64,000 bases of DNA, from contig NZ_CP029189.1 in assembly GCF_008642275.1 (NCBI RefSeq), positions 3,106,001 to 3,170,000 of the forward strand, given 5' to 3'. A model generated the notes under the pieces. The model was not told the origin of the DNA. It made no database searches and was given only the letters and a program-made list of their open reading frames with translations. The position numbers and the translations under genes are program-made. Origin of the DNA: Streptomyces venezuelae. GTDB taxonomy: Bacteria; Actinomycetota; Actinomycetes; Streptomycetales; Streptomycetaceae. This document shows, in pieces, positions 47,939 to 56,527 of this stretch (positions are counted from its first letter, which is position 1; each line of letters opens with the position of its first letter).

Positions 47939-48877
47939 TCACGGGCAGTTGACGATCTGGCCGGCGTAGGACAGGCCCCCGCCGAACGCGAAGAGCAGCA
48001 CGGGCGACCCCTTCTCGATCTCACCCCGCTCGATGAGCTTCGACAGGGCCAGCGGGATGCTGGCGGCCGAGGTGTTGCCCGACTCCACGACGTCCTTGGC
48101 GATGACGGCGTTGACCGCACCGATCTTGCGCGCCAGGGGCTCGATGATCCGCAGGTTGGCCTGGTGCAGGACGACCCCGCCCAGCTCCTCGGGCTTCACC
48201 CCCGCCCGCTCGCAGACCTGGAGGGCGACCTCCGGGAGCTTCGTGGTGGCCCAGCGGTAGACCGACTGCCCTTCCTGGGCGAAGGTGTGGGACGGCGCCT
48301 CGATGCGTACGGCCTGGCCCATCTCGGGTACGGAACCCCACACGACCGGGCCGATCTCCGGTTCCTCGGAGGCCACGACCACGGCCGCGCCCGCGCCGTC
48401 GCCGACGAGCACGCAGGTGGTGCGGTCGGTCCAGTCGACGAAGTCGGTGAGCTTCTCCACCCCTATGACCAGGGCTTTGGTGGCGGAGCCCGTCCGTATG
48501 CTCTGGTCGGCCAGTGCCATGGCGTGCGGGAATCCGGAGCAGGCCGTGTTCACGTCGATGGCGGCGGGAGTCCTGGCCCCGACCGCGGCGGCCACCCGGG
48601 CCGCCATGTTGGGGGAGCGGTCGAGCGCCGTGCAGGTGGCCACGATGACGAAGTCGATGTCCGCACCGGTGAGTCCGGCGTTGGCCAGTGCGTGCCGGGC
48701 GGCCTTCGTGGCCATGTCCGAAACGGACTCGTCCTCGGCCGCCACACGGCGGGTCCTGATCCCGACCCGGCTCTGGATCCACTCGTCGTCGGTGTCGACC
48801 ATCTGTTCGAGATCGGCGTTGGTCAAGACTTTCGGCGGCTGATAGTGCCCGAAGGAAAGGACACGCGACCCGACCAT
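47939..48877 (-). CDS. 3-oxoacyl-ACP synthase III (KAS III, FabH-like)
   Basis: Thiolase-fold condensing enzyme of 312 aa. All active-site residues are in place: Cys in DVNTACSGFPHAM, His in VLHQANLRI, Asn in ESGNTSAAS. It joins an acyl-CoA to malonyl-ACP, or transfers acyl groups. It is not next to fabD-acpP-fabF, so it is not the primary FabH; pairing with a type II thioesterase points to a secondary-metabolite or acyl-starter role. Divergent from the two-component system. ATG 48877. Confidence 0.9.
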   Translation of the reverse strand: MVGSRVLSFGHYQPPKVLTNADLEQMVDTDDEWIQSRVGIRTRRVAAEDESVSDMATKAARHALANAGLTGADIDFVIVATCTALDRSPNMAARVAAAVGARTPAAIDVNTACSGFPHAMALADQSIRTGSATKALVIGVEKLTDFVDWTDRTTCVLVGDGAGAAVVVASEEPEIGPVVWGSVPEMGQAVRIEAPSHTFAQEGQSVYRWATTKLPEVALQVCERAGVKPEELGGVVLHQANLRIIEPLARKIGAVNAVIAKDVVESGNTSAASIPLALSKLIERGEIEKGSPVLLFAFGGGLSYAGQIVNCP

Positions 48878-49195
48878 CAGTGTTTCTCCTCGCTCCGTGG
48901 ACCCGATGCGGGTCCTGTTCGACCGATGATCAGACTATGCAGCGGCTCTGCCGGGGCGCCCCCTTCGAACCGGCGGTTTTCCGCCACTGGGCCGTGCCCC
49001 GGAGCGGCGCGCCGCAGCCGTTTGTATCCGCCGTGTATCGGTGGGCGCTCGACCGTCGATCGGATCGCGCACCCGGCTCCGGCGGCGGCCGCCGCGCCCG
49101 GTGTCTCCCGTATCGTTCCCTCCGGTTCGCCGGCGGCCCGTGGGTGCACGCCGGAACCGTGCTTCGCCCGGCCCTCACGAACAGGAGTCCCGCCC
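48878..49195. other. Divergent intergenic region, KAS III / response regulator
   Basis: 318 bases between the two starts. Contains a direct repeat TGTATC-N5-TGTATC (49023-49039) in the middle, part of a 14-bp motif shared with the ABC exporter promoter. No gene seen on either strand. Confidence 0.6.
49023..49041. promoter_or_regulatory. Putative response-regulator binding site 1
   Basis: Two TGTATC half sites 11 bp apart (49023, 49034), the spacing of OmpR/PhoB-family sites. The 14-bp CCGCCGTGTATCGG (49028-49041) recurs, inverted, upstream of the ABC exporter operon at 51334-51347. Confidence 0.6.
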
Positions 49196-49921
49196 GTGCC
49201 CTCACCCGCCCCGGCCCCGGAATCTGCTCCTCCGGTGCGCGTGCTGCTGGTCGAGGACGACGAGCTGATGCGCCGGTCCTTCTCCGTCGCCCTCGAACGC
49301 TACGGCTACCAGGTCACGGCCGCGGCCGACGGACTGGCCGGCCTGGAGTCCTTCCGCGACGACCACGGCTTCGACCTGCTGATCCTGGACGTGATGCTGC
49401 CCGGCCTCGACGGGATCGGGCTGTGCCGCCGGGTCCGCGAGACCAGCCTGGTGCCGGTGCTGATGATGTCCGCCCGCGGCGACGGCCTCGACGTCGTCGC
49501 CGGGCTGGAGGCCGGGGCCGACGACTACGTGGTCAAGCCCGTGGACACCTACGTCCTCGTGGCCCGCATCCGCTCGCTGCTGCGCAGGGCGGCCTACGCC
49601 CCCGGCCCGGGCGGCGAGCCCGCCGCCGACGGGCAGGACCTGCTGACCTTCGGGGACCTGACCGTCGACACCGGCGGGATGGAGGTGTGCCTCTCCGGCA
49701 GTCCCGTGGCACTCACCCCCACCGAGCTGAAGCTGCTGCTGGAGTTCGCCGCCCACCCGGGCATCGTGCTGGAACGGCACACCCTGCTGCGCAACGTCTG
49801 GGAGTACGGCTGGGACGGCGACAGCCGCGTCGTCGACCTGGCCGTGCAGCGGCTGCGCAGGAAACTGGGCCGGGAGCGCATCGAGACGGTCCGCGGCTTC
49901 GGCTACAAGCTCCGGCGCTGA
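49196..49921 (+). CDS. OmpR-family response regulator
   Basis: DNA-binding regulator of 241 aa. Receiver domain: VLLVEDDELM (acidic pocket), LLILDVMLPGLDG (phosphorylated Asp), LMMSARGD and YVVKPVD (Lys). Winged-helix effector with TPTELKLLLEFAAHPGIVL and DSRVVDLAVQRLRRKLG. GTG 49196 follows AGGAG at eight bases; the frame is open far upstream in low-complexity sequence. It forms an operon with the kinase gene (4-base gap) and probably controls the ABC exporter that follows, through the shared motif. Resembles CseB-like regulators of envelope stress. Confidence 0.93.
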   Translation: MPSPAPAPESAPPVRVLLVEDDELMRRSFSVALERYGYQVTAAADGLAGLESFRDDHGFDLLILDVMLPGLDGIGLCRRVRETSLVPVLMMSARGDGLDVVAGLEAGADDYVVKPVDTYVLVARIRSLLRRAAYAPGPGGEPAADGQDLLTFGDLTVDTGGMEVCLSGSPVALTPTELKLLLEFAAHPGIVLERHTLLRNVWEYGWDGDSRVVDLAVQRLRRKLGRERIETVRGFGYKLRR

Positions 49922-49925
49922 GGCC

Positions 49926-51275
49926 GTGAACCCCCCGCACCGGCCGAAGTGGCCGGCCCGTGCGCCCCTGCGCTGGAAGATCGCCGCGCTGGCGGCGGCC
50001 ACGGCGTGTCTGGTCGCCCTGGCCGTCGGGGTCCTCGTCCACGTGTGGACCGCGATGGACATCCGCAGCCGGGCCGAGATGGAAGCCACCAACACGGTGT
50101 ACTCCGCCATGGACGTCTACCGGCGCACCGGAACGCTGGCGGATGGCGCCGAGCTCGATCCGGCCGAACTGCCCACCGCCCTGCGCCACCCGGCCGGCGG
50201 CGACCGGCACGTGGCCTACGACGGTCGGGTCGAGGGGAACCTCGGGCCGAGCGTCTGGGGCGCCCAGCGGGTCGCCGGCGCGGGCAGCCCGGTGCTGGCC
50301 GTGCGGATCAACATGGGCCCGCGACTCCACGACCTGCGCCGCCTCGACGCGAGCGTGGCGGTGGCCTCGCTCGTCTCGCTCGCCGCGGCCCTGCCCCTGG
50401 CGGTCTACGGGGCCGGGCTGGTCGCCCGCCGACTGCGCCGGGTCGCCGAGACCGCGGCCCGGATCTCCGCCGGGGACCTGGACGCGCGTACCGGCCCCGC
50501 CCTGGGCCGGGCCCGGGGCCGCGACGAGGTGACCGACATCGCCGCCACCGTCGACCTGATGGCCGACAGCCTGGGCCGACGGCTGCGCACCGAGCGGCAG
50601 TTCACCGCGGACGTGGCCCACGAACTGCGCACGCCCGTCGGCGGGCTGCTGGCCGCGGCCGACCTGCTGCCGCCCGGCGAGACGGAGGACCTGCTCCGGG
50701 CCCGCGTACGGGACCTGCGCGGTCTGGTCGAGGACCTGCTGGAGATCTCCCGGCTGGACGCGGGCGCGGAGGCGCCGGTACGCGCCCGGGTCCCGCTGGC
50801 CGCGGTGGTCGCCGAGGCGGTGGCCCGGACCGGTCTCGACACGGAGGTCGCCGTCACCGAGACACCACAGGGACCGCAGGAACCACAGGGACCACAGGGA
50901 CCACAGGTGCAGCCCTTGCAGCCCTTGGAGTCGGTGGAGTCGGTGGACACCGTGGCGACCGTGGAGACCGATCCGCGGCGCCTGGAGCGGATCGTCGGCA
51001 ACCTCGTCGTCAACGCGCACCGGCACGGGCGTACCCCGGTACGGGTCACCGTCGAGGGCCGGACCGTCGTCGTCCGCGACCACGGCCCCGGCTTCCCCGC
51101 CGACCTGCTGCTCGACGGCCCGCGCCGGTTCCGTACGGGCGCCACGGAGCGGGGCGCGGGGCACGGACTCGGCCTGACCATCGCCCTGGGCCAGGCCCGG
51201 GTGCTCGGCGCCGAGCTGCGTCTGGACAACGCCCCGGACGGCGGCGCGGTCGCCACCCTGCGGCTCCCGCGCTGA
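49926..51275 (+). CDS. Sensor histidine kinase (CseC-like)
   Basis: Membrane kinase of 449 aa. TM1 (IAALAAATACLVALAVGVLVHVW, residues ~20-42, given as IAALAAATACLVALAVGVL), an extracytoplasmic sensor loop of ~100 residues, TM2 (~150-172), HAMP (RRVAETAARISAGDLDART), HisKA with the phosphorylated His in FTADVAHELRTP, and HATPase_c (N box NLVVNAHRHG, G boxes RDHGPGFP and GAGHGLGLTIA). An unusual Pro/Gln/Gly insert (PQGPQEPQGPQGPQ) lies between HisKA and the ATPase, encoded by ACCACAGGG repeats. The second kinase at 59.8-61.2 kb is similar in the catalytic half. Confidence 0.93.
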   Translation: MNPPHRPKWPARAPLRWKIAALAAATACLVALAVGVLVHVWTAMDIRSRAEMEATNTVYSAMDVYRRTGTLADGAELDPAELPTALRHPAGGDRHVAYDGRVEGNLGPSVWGAQRVAGAGSPVLAVRINMGPRLHDLRRLDASVAVASLVSLAAALPLAVYGAGLVARRLRRVAETAARISAGDLDARTGPALGRARGRDEVTDIAATVDLMADSLGRRLRTERQFTADVAHELRTPVGGLLAAADLLPPGETEDLLRARVRDLRGLVEDLLEISRLDAGAEAPVRARVPLAAVVAEAVARTGLDTEVAVTETPQGPQEPQGPQGPQVQPLQPLESVESVDTVATVETDPRRLERIVGNLVVNAHRHGRTPVRVTVEGRTVVVRDHGPGFPADLLLDGPRRFRTGATERGAGHGLGLTIALGQARVLGAELRLDNAPDGGAVATLRLPR

Positions 51276-51333
51276 CCGGCCGGCCCGGTCACCCGGGCCG
51301 CCCCCGCGCGATCGCTGCGCAACGGCGCAGGAG

Positions 51334-51363
51334 CCGATACACGGCGGCCGCGGCCCTGATACG
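51334..51363. promoter_or_regulatory. Putative response-regulator binding site 2
   Basis: On the minus strand CCGCCGTGTATCGG (51347-51334) repeats the motif of 49028-49041, and a second half site CGTATC lies 22 bp (two helical turns) away (51363-51358). The site is 60-89 bases before the ABC exporter start codon. Confidence 0.6.
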
Positions 51364-51422
51364 TCCCCCCGACACCCTCGGCGTGCAGCCCTTTCGCACC
51401 GCACCCGAAGTGGAGTCCCGCC

Positions 51423-52196
51423 GTGACCGCCGACCCGTTCTCCCCCCGCCCGACGCCCGGCGTCGCGGCTTCCACCACCGACCTGTCGAAGGTCTACGGC
51501 GGTGGCGACACCCGCGTGGTGGCCCTGGACCGGGTCAGCGTCTCCTTCCGGGAGGCCGAGTTCACCGCGATCATGGGTCCTTCCGGCTGCGGCAAATCCA
51601 CCCTCATGCACTGCGCCGCGGGGCTCGACTCCGTCAGCTCCGGTTCCGTCCGCATCGGCACCACCGAGCTGGGCACGCTGGGCGACCGGCAGCTCACCGA
51701 GCTGCGCCGGGACCGGATCGGCTTCATCTTCCAGGCGTTCAACCTGCTGCCCACCCTGACCGCGCTGGAGAACATCACCCTGCCCCTGTCCATCGCCGGA
51801 CGCCGCCCCGACCCGCAGTGGCTGGACCGCGTGGTGTCCATGGTCGGTCTCGCCCAGCGGCTGGACCACCGGCCCGGACAGCTCTCCGGCGGGCAGCAGC
51901 AGCGCGTGGCGGTGGCGCGGGCCCTGGTCACGCGGCCCGCGATCGTCTTCGGCGACGAACCGACCGGCAACCTCGACTCCCGCGCCGGGGCCGAGGTCCT
52001 CGGCTTCCTGCGCGATTCCGTGCGCGAACTGGGCCAGACCGTGGTCATGGTGACCCACGATCCGGTCGCCGCCGGATTCGCCGACCGCGTCCTGTTCCTC
52101 TCCGACGGCCGGCTGGTCGACGAGATGGTGCAGCCCACCCCGGACCGGGTGCTGGACCGGATGAAGCAGTTCGACACCCGCGCGCGCACGAGCTGA
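51423..52196 (+). CDS. ABC transporter ATP-binding protein (MacB/LolD-like)
   Basis: ATPase of 257 aa. Walker A GPSGCGKST, Q-loop FQAFNLLPTLTALENITLP, signature LSGGQQQRVAVARAL, Walker B IVFGDEPTGNLDS, H-loop VMVTHDP. Together with the FtsX-type permease it forms a mechanotransmission-type transporter, used in antimicrobial-peptide resistance or lipoprotein and lipid handling. GTG 51423 with GGAG about ten bases upstream. Likely controlled by the preceding two-component system. Confidence 0.95.
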   Translation: MTADPFSPRPTPGVAASTTDLSKVYGGGDTRVVALDRVSVSFREAEFTAIMGPSGCGKSTLMHCAAGLDSVSSGSVRIGTTELGTLGDRQLTELRRDRIGFIFQAFNLLPTLTALENITLPLSIAGRRPDPQWLDRVVSMVGLAQRLDHRPGQLSGGQQQRVAVARALVTRPAIVFGDEPTGNLDSRAGAEVLGFLRDSVRELGQTVVMVTHDPVAAGFADRVLFLSDGRLVDEMVQPTPDRVLDRMKQFDTRARTS

Positions 52197-52258
52197 CCCG
52201 CCCGCTCCCCCGTGCCCGCCCCGCCCCGTTCCGCCCCCGCCCCGGAAGCCACTCACCC

Positions 52259-54934
52259 ATGCTGAAAACAGCCCTGCGCAACGTCCTCGCGCACAAGGCC
52301 CGGCTGCTGATGACGGTGCTCGCCGTCACCCTCGGCGTCGCCTTCGTCTCCGGCACCCTCGTCTTCGCGGACTCCTCGACCGCGGCCCACCGGGCCGCCC
52401 TGTCGAAGGACTACGCCGACATTGCGGTCACGGTGACCCCGAAGGACCCGCCGCCCGGCGCGGCGGACACGGCCGGGTCACCCGGGTCCACCACGGACGC
52501 CGGGCCCAACAAATCCAACGGGTCCAACGGGTCCAACGGGTCCACCGAAGGCGCCGGATCAGGCGCGTCCGGCGGGGACCGGCACGCCACCGTGCTCGAC
52601 GACGTGCTCGTCCGCAAGCTGGCCGGGCTGCCCGGCGTCGCGGCCGTACGGCCGTCCGCGGACGGCCTGGCCACCCTGAACGCCTCGGACGGCTCCCCAC
52701 TGCGCACCGACAGGATCTGGGCGCACCGGGCAGCCGCCTACGTCCCCGGCGCCGACGGCAAGGACGGCCGCCACCCGCTGACCGAGGGCCGCGCCCCCCG
52801 CGACGGCGGGGAGATCGCCGTGGACAGCGGCACCGCCGCCGCCGGCCGGCTGCGCATCGGCGAGGAGATCACCCTGGCCACGGACGGCCCGGCCATGACG
52901 AAGCGGCTCGTCGGCATCGTCACGACCCGGGACACCCGGGTGACCGCCGGCGGCACGCTCGTCCTCTTCGACCAGGCCACCGCACAGCAGCTGTTCGCCT
53001 CCCCGGGCCGCTACACCTCGATCGACCTGTCCGCCGTACCCGGCACCGACGCGGCCGAACTCGCCCGCCGCGTCACCGCCCTGCTCCCCGCCGACCGGGC
53101 CGAGGCCACCACCGGCGCCGCCCAGGCCGCCCAGCAGGCCGTCCTCGTCGACACGCTCACCCGCGGCAACGAGAAGCTGTCGCTGGTCTTCGCCGGAGTC
53201 GCCCTCTTCATCGGGTCGTTCCTGATCGTCAACACGTTCACCATGCTCGTCGCCCGGCGCACCCGCGAGATCGCCCTGCTGCGTGCGATCGGTGCCACGC
53301 GCCGCCAGGTCGTACGCTCCCTGCTCTGGGAAGCCGTCCTCCTCGGCCTCACCGCCTCGGCCCTCGGCTTCCTGCTCGGCCTCGCCATCGCCTCCGTCCT
53401 GCCGGAGATCCTCAGCACCTCCGGGGAGTCGCTGCCCCGCGGCCCCCTGGTGATCGGCCCGCTCCCCGTGGCGGCCGCGCTCGCCGTCGGGGTGGGCGTC
53501 ACCGTGCTCGCCGCGTGGCTGCCGTCCCGCAAGGCCGCGCGGATCGCACCGGTCGAGGCCATGCGCGCGGCCGAACAGCCGCCCACCGCCACCTCGTCCC
53601 GGGTCCGCGGCGCGGCCGGTACCCTCCTGCTCGCCCTCGGTGCCGGGCTGCTGCTGTCGCTGGCCGGAGCCAAGGACGCCTCCGAGGAGAACCTGCGCAG
53701 CGCGATGTCCGGCTGCGCCCTGCTCGTCATCGCCGTGATCGTGCTGGCTCCGCTGCTCGCCGTCCCCGTACTCCGGCTGAGCGGCCGGCTGACCCGCCGC
53801 CTGGGAATCGCCGGCCACCTCGCCCACCGCAACGCCCTGCGCGACCCCCGGCGTACGGCCGCCACCGCCTCCGCCCTGATGGTCAGCACGGCACTGGTCG
53901 CCGGGCTGTCCGTCATCGGCCACTCCACCGGGCAGGCCCTCGACCGCCAGGCGGCGGCCGGCCTCAGCGCCGACTACGTGATCAGCACCCACACCTCGTC
54001 GGCCGGCGTCGACCCGGCCGCCGTACAGCGGGTGACCACCACCCCCGGTGTGCGGACGGCGACCGCCGTCGCCGACTCCACCCTCTTCGTCGGCGGTGGC
54101 GTCCGCGAGATCTCCGGGGTCGACCCGGCCGCCGCACCGTCCGTCATGAAGCTCGACTTCGTCAGCGGCTCCCTCAAGGACCTCGGGCCCGGCCGCATCG
54201 CCCTCTCCCACACCCTCGCCCGCGCGAACGGCGTACGGACCGGCGACCGGATCGACGCCCGGATCGGCGGCCCCGGCCAGGACCTCGCCCCGTACACGGT
54301 CGTCGGCGTCTACGAGGACAACCCCACCGCCCACGACGCGCTGGGCGCCCGCACCGAGGTCCAGCAGAAGAGCCTCGACCCCGGCTCCGTCCAGCGCGTC
54401 CTCGTCCGCGCGGACGGCGGCGCCGACGGCCGCGCCACGAAGGACCGCCTGCGTACCGCCACGGGCAACAACCCGCTGCTCCGGGTCCAGGACCGGAGCG
54501 AACTCGTCCAGGAGGCCTCCGGTTCCCTGGGCACCCTGCTGACCCTGACGTACGGTCTGCTCGCCATCGGCGGCGTGATCGCCGCCCTCGGCATCATGAA
54601 CACCCTGGCCATGTCGGTGTCGGACCGCACCCGGGAGATCGGCGTCCTGCGCGCCGTCGGGATGGACCGCGCCGGAATCCGCCGGATGGTCCGCCTCGAA
54701 TCCCTGGCCGTGGCCGCGTTCGGCACCCTGCTGGGCCTGGCGGCCGGCCTGTTCGGGGCCTGGACCGTCGGCGCCCTGACCAACGGCGCGCTGAAGGGCT
54801 ACTCCCTGGCCCTTCCCTGGGACACGCTCCTGCTCGTCTGCCTGGTCTCCCTCACCACGGGCGCGGTGGCGGCCGCCCTCCCGGCCCGCCACGCGTCGTC
54901 GCTGAGCCCGTTGGAGGCGGTCGCCGAGTCGTAG
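52259..54934 (+). CDS. FtsX-like ABC transporter permease
   Basis: Permease of 891 aa with two FtsX modules. TM1 at the N terminus (LLMTVLAVTLGVAFVSGTLVFAD), a MacB-like extracytoplasmic domain, then TM groups near residues 315-430 (IGSFLIVNTFTMLVARR, ALLRAIGATRRQVVRSLLWEA) and a second set at the C terminus (TREIGVLRAVGMDRAGIRRMV). The first extracytoplasmic domain carries a Gly/Ser/Asn stretch from a perfect (TCCAACGGG)x3 repeat (52514-52540). ATG 52259, 62 bases after the ATPase gene. Export of lipids, peptides or antibiotics is likely, substrate unknown. Confidence 0.93.
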   Translation: MLKTALRNVLAHKARLLMTVLAVTLGVAFVSGTLVFADSSTAAHRAALSKDYADIAVTVTPKDPPPGAADTAGSPGSTTDAGPNKSNGSNGSNGSTEGAGSGASGGDRHATVLDDVLVRKLAGLPGVAAVRPSADGLATLNASDGSPLRTDRIWAHRAAAYVPGADGKDGRHPLTEGRAPRDGGEIAVDSGTAAAGRLRIGEEITLATDGPAMTKRLVGIVTTRDTRVTAGGTLVLFDQATAQQLFASPGRYTSIDLSAVPGTDAAELARRVTALLPADRAEATTGAAQAAQQAVLVDTLTRGNEKLSLVFAGVALFIGSFLIVNTFTMLVARRTREIALLRAIGATRRQVVRSLLWEAVLLGLTASALGFLLGLAIASVLPEILSTSGESLPRGPLVIGPLPVAAALAVGVGVTVLAAWLPSRKAARIAPVEAMRAAEQPPTATSSRVRGAAGTLLLALGAGLLLSLAGAKDASEENLRSAMSGCALLVIAVIVLAPLLAVPVLRLSGRLTRRLGIAGHLAHRNALRDPRRTAATASALMVSTALVAGLSVIGHSTGQALDRQAAAGLSADYVISTHTSSAGVDPAAVQRVTTTPGVRTATAVADSTLFVGGGVREISGVDPAAAPSVMKLDFVSGSLKDLGPGRIALSHTLARANGVRTGDRIDARIGGPGQDLAPYTVVGVYEDNPTAHDALGARTEVQQKSLDPGSVQRVLVRADGGADGRATKDRLRTATGNNPLLRVQDRSELVQEASGSLGTLLTLTYGLLAIGGVIAALGIMNTLAMSVSDRTREIGVLRAVGMDRAGIRRMVRLESLAVAAFGTLLGLAAGLFGAWTVGALTNGALKGYSLALPWDTLLLVCLVSLTTGAVAAALPARHASSLSPLEAVAES
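52514..52540 (+). repeat. (TCCAACGGG)x3 coding repeat
   Basis: Three perfect 9-base copies and a diverged fourth in the permease gene, encoding a SNG repeat in the external domain. In-frame, so copy number can change without breaking the gene. Confidence 0.9.
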
Positions 54935-54961
54935 GCCGTCCCGGCGGCCGGTCTGTCGGCC

Positions 54962-55690
54962 TCAGCGCCAGTGTGCCGAGGGGGCGCGCAGCGCGAGCGC
55001 GGCGGCGTAGCCCTCGGGGGCCGGCAGGTCGGTGAGGGACCAGTGCGGGCGGATGGCATCGGCGGCCGGTCCCGTACCCAGGTAGTTCCGGTGGCCCTCG
55101 TGTCCCAGTCCCGCGCCGGTGCCCTTGAGATGGGCCTCCTTGCGCGCCCACAGACGGGCGAACGCCGCTGGGCGCCCGGCCTCGGGGAGCGCGGCCAGTT
55201 CGGCGCTCTCGTCGGGGTGGAAGAACTCCCCGCTCTGCGCCACCACCCGCGGCGCGGGCAGGGCCTCCACGTCCACCCCGACCGAGGTGGACGCGCAGGC
55301 CACGAAGACCGCGTCGCGGCTGTGCGACAGGGAGAAGTGGGCGCGGCCGCCCACGAGCACCGGCCGCCCGCCAGGCCCGCCGCACTCGGGGCAGGCGTCG
55401 CGGCCCATCACCAGATCACGCGGCTCGGTGTCGAGCAGGGCGCCCAGCAGCAGCCGCAGCGCCACGTGCGCGACCAGATAGGACCCCCGGTCCTGGGGGC
55501 GCACGAACCGGTCGGCGCGCTGCCGCTCGGCCGCGTCGAGCACGTCGGGGGCGAGGCGCTCCGCGTACGGGGCCTGCGCCGCCGCGTCCACGAACCGCAC
55601 CAGCGCCTCGCCGAGGACAGGCATCGCCTGCACCCCGACCGGCCGGTCGAGCTGCAGTACGACGGAACCGAGGCCGGCGGGAGTGGTCAT
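54962..55690 (-). CDS. 4'-phosphopantetheinyl transferase, Sfp-type
   Basis: Enzyme of 242 aa that moves phosphopantetheine from CoA to carrier-protein Ser. Motifs: FSLSHSRDAVFVA, VGVDVEAL (Mg-binding Asp and Glu) and LWARKEAHLKGTG (catalytic Lys/Glu). Length and motifs fit the Sfp/Gsp class that acts on NRPS/PKS carriers. It lies convergent to the permease gene, near the KAS III-thioesterase pair. ATG 55690. Confidence 0.92.
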   Translation of the reverse strand: MTTPAGLGSVVLQLDRPVGVQAMPVLGEALVRFVDAAAQAPYAERLAPDVLDAAERQRADRFVRPQDRGSYLVAHVALRLLLGALLDTEPRDLVMGRDACPECGGPGGRPVLVGGRAHFSLSHSRDAVFVACASTSVGVDVEALPAPRVVAQSGEFFHPDESAELAALPEAGRPAAFARLWARKEAHLKGTGAGLGHEGHRNYLGTGPAADAIRPHWSLTDLPAPEGYAAALALRAPSAHWR

Positions 55691-55848
55691 CCGGAAATCC
55701 TATCCAACGCCTGTTGCGGCCCACGGCGGTTCGAGGCGTGGGCGCCGAGCTGGTTCGGACGCGCACCCGACGCCGCCGGGCCAGGACGTGGGCGCCCGTG
55801 CCCAGGCGCCCGATCCGCAGGCCGCGCCGCCTGCCGATCACCCACCGC

Positions 55849-56505
55849 TCATCCTTGGGTTCGGTGAAGAACAATCTCCCGCACATCCGCCAACCATCGA
55901 CGCAGCCGCACACCCTTAGGCGGGAGAACGCCAAGCCCCAGCGTCGCCGCCGACTCTTCGAGCATCTGATCCGATTCGTTGAGGATCAGGAATTCACGGA
56001 TCTCGCCCGCCAACTGTCGGAGGTCAGTCTCCGAAGCATCTGAAAGGTAGTCGTCCAGAGCCTCGGTGTGCGAAGAATACTCCAGCGAGAAATCCTGATG
56101 GAAGTATGCCGCCAACAGGTGCCGGAGTCCGGGAAAACGCTCTCTCCATTCCCATGAGGTTTGAGGGGGCGACTGGGAGGGAATTTCCGGCTCTGCGAGG
56201 AACTGCCGGAGGTGCCCGCCGATGACGGCAAGACAGCTTTCCACGGTCTTCCCGCGGGGAGGGTGAATGTGAGGCAAGAGGTCGACGTCATCCGCGATCT
56301 CATCGTTGAACAGGCCGGTCTCGAGGAGATCGTCGATTTCGGCTGCCGCCTCGGCTGCGCGCGCGGGCTCAATCGCTGCTTGCCTGAGATAGGCACTGAG
56401 CGCAACTCCGCGACGGTCCTCCGTATCATCGAAGGCGTAGCCAGTCACTGTATAAGAGCGCAGGAGATCGCGCAGCTCACGGAAACGATCGTTCGACGGT
56501 GTCAC
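55849..56505 (-). CDS. CdiI_2-like immunity protein with two tandem repeats
   Basis: Acidic, Leu-rich protein of 218 aa, GTG 56505. The C-terminal half has the pattern of contact-dependent-inhibition immunity proteins (LRHLLAAYFHQDFSLEYSS, ALDDYLSDASETDLRQLAGEI, LPPKGVRLRRWL). The N-terminal half aligns with it (LRDLLRSYTVTGYAFDDT, ALSAYLRQAAIEPARAAEAAAEI, HPPRGKTVESCL) but has lost the YFHQD core. It is directly downstream of the toxin gene (22-base gap), where immunity genes belong. It would bind and block the RNase A-like toxin in the producing cell. Lower GC than neighbours suggests transfer. Confidence 0.78.
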   Translation of the reverse strand: MTPSNDRFRELRDLLRSYTVTGYAFDDTEDRRGVALSAYLRQAAIEPARAAEAAAEIDDLLETGLFNDEIADDVDLLPHIHPPRGKTVESCLAVIGGHLRQFLAEPEIPSQSPPQTSWEWRERFPGLRHLLAAYFHQDFSLEYSSHTEALDDYLSDASETDLRQLAGEIREFLILNESDQMLEESAATLGLGVLPPKGVRLRRWLADVREIVLHRTQG

Positions 56506-56527
56506 CTGTTCGCGCCTTACTCTCGAG

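Noticed and set aside
49949..52258. Upstream part of the frame that contains the FtsX permease (would give 1661 aa)
   Set aside because: Runs out of frame through the kinase and ATPase genes; the permease starts at ATG 52259.
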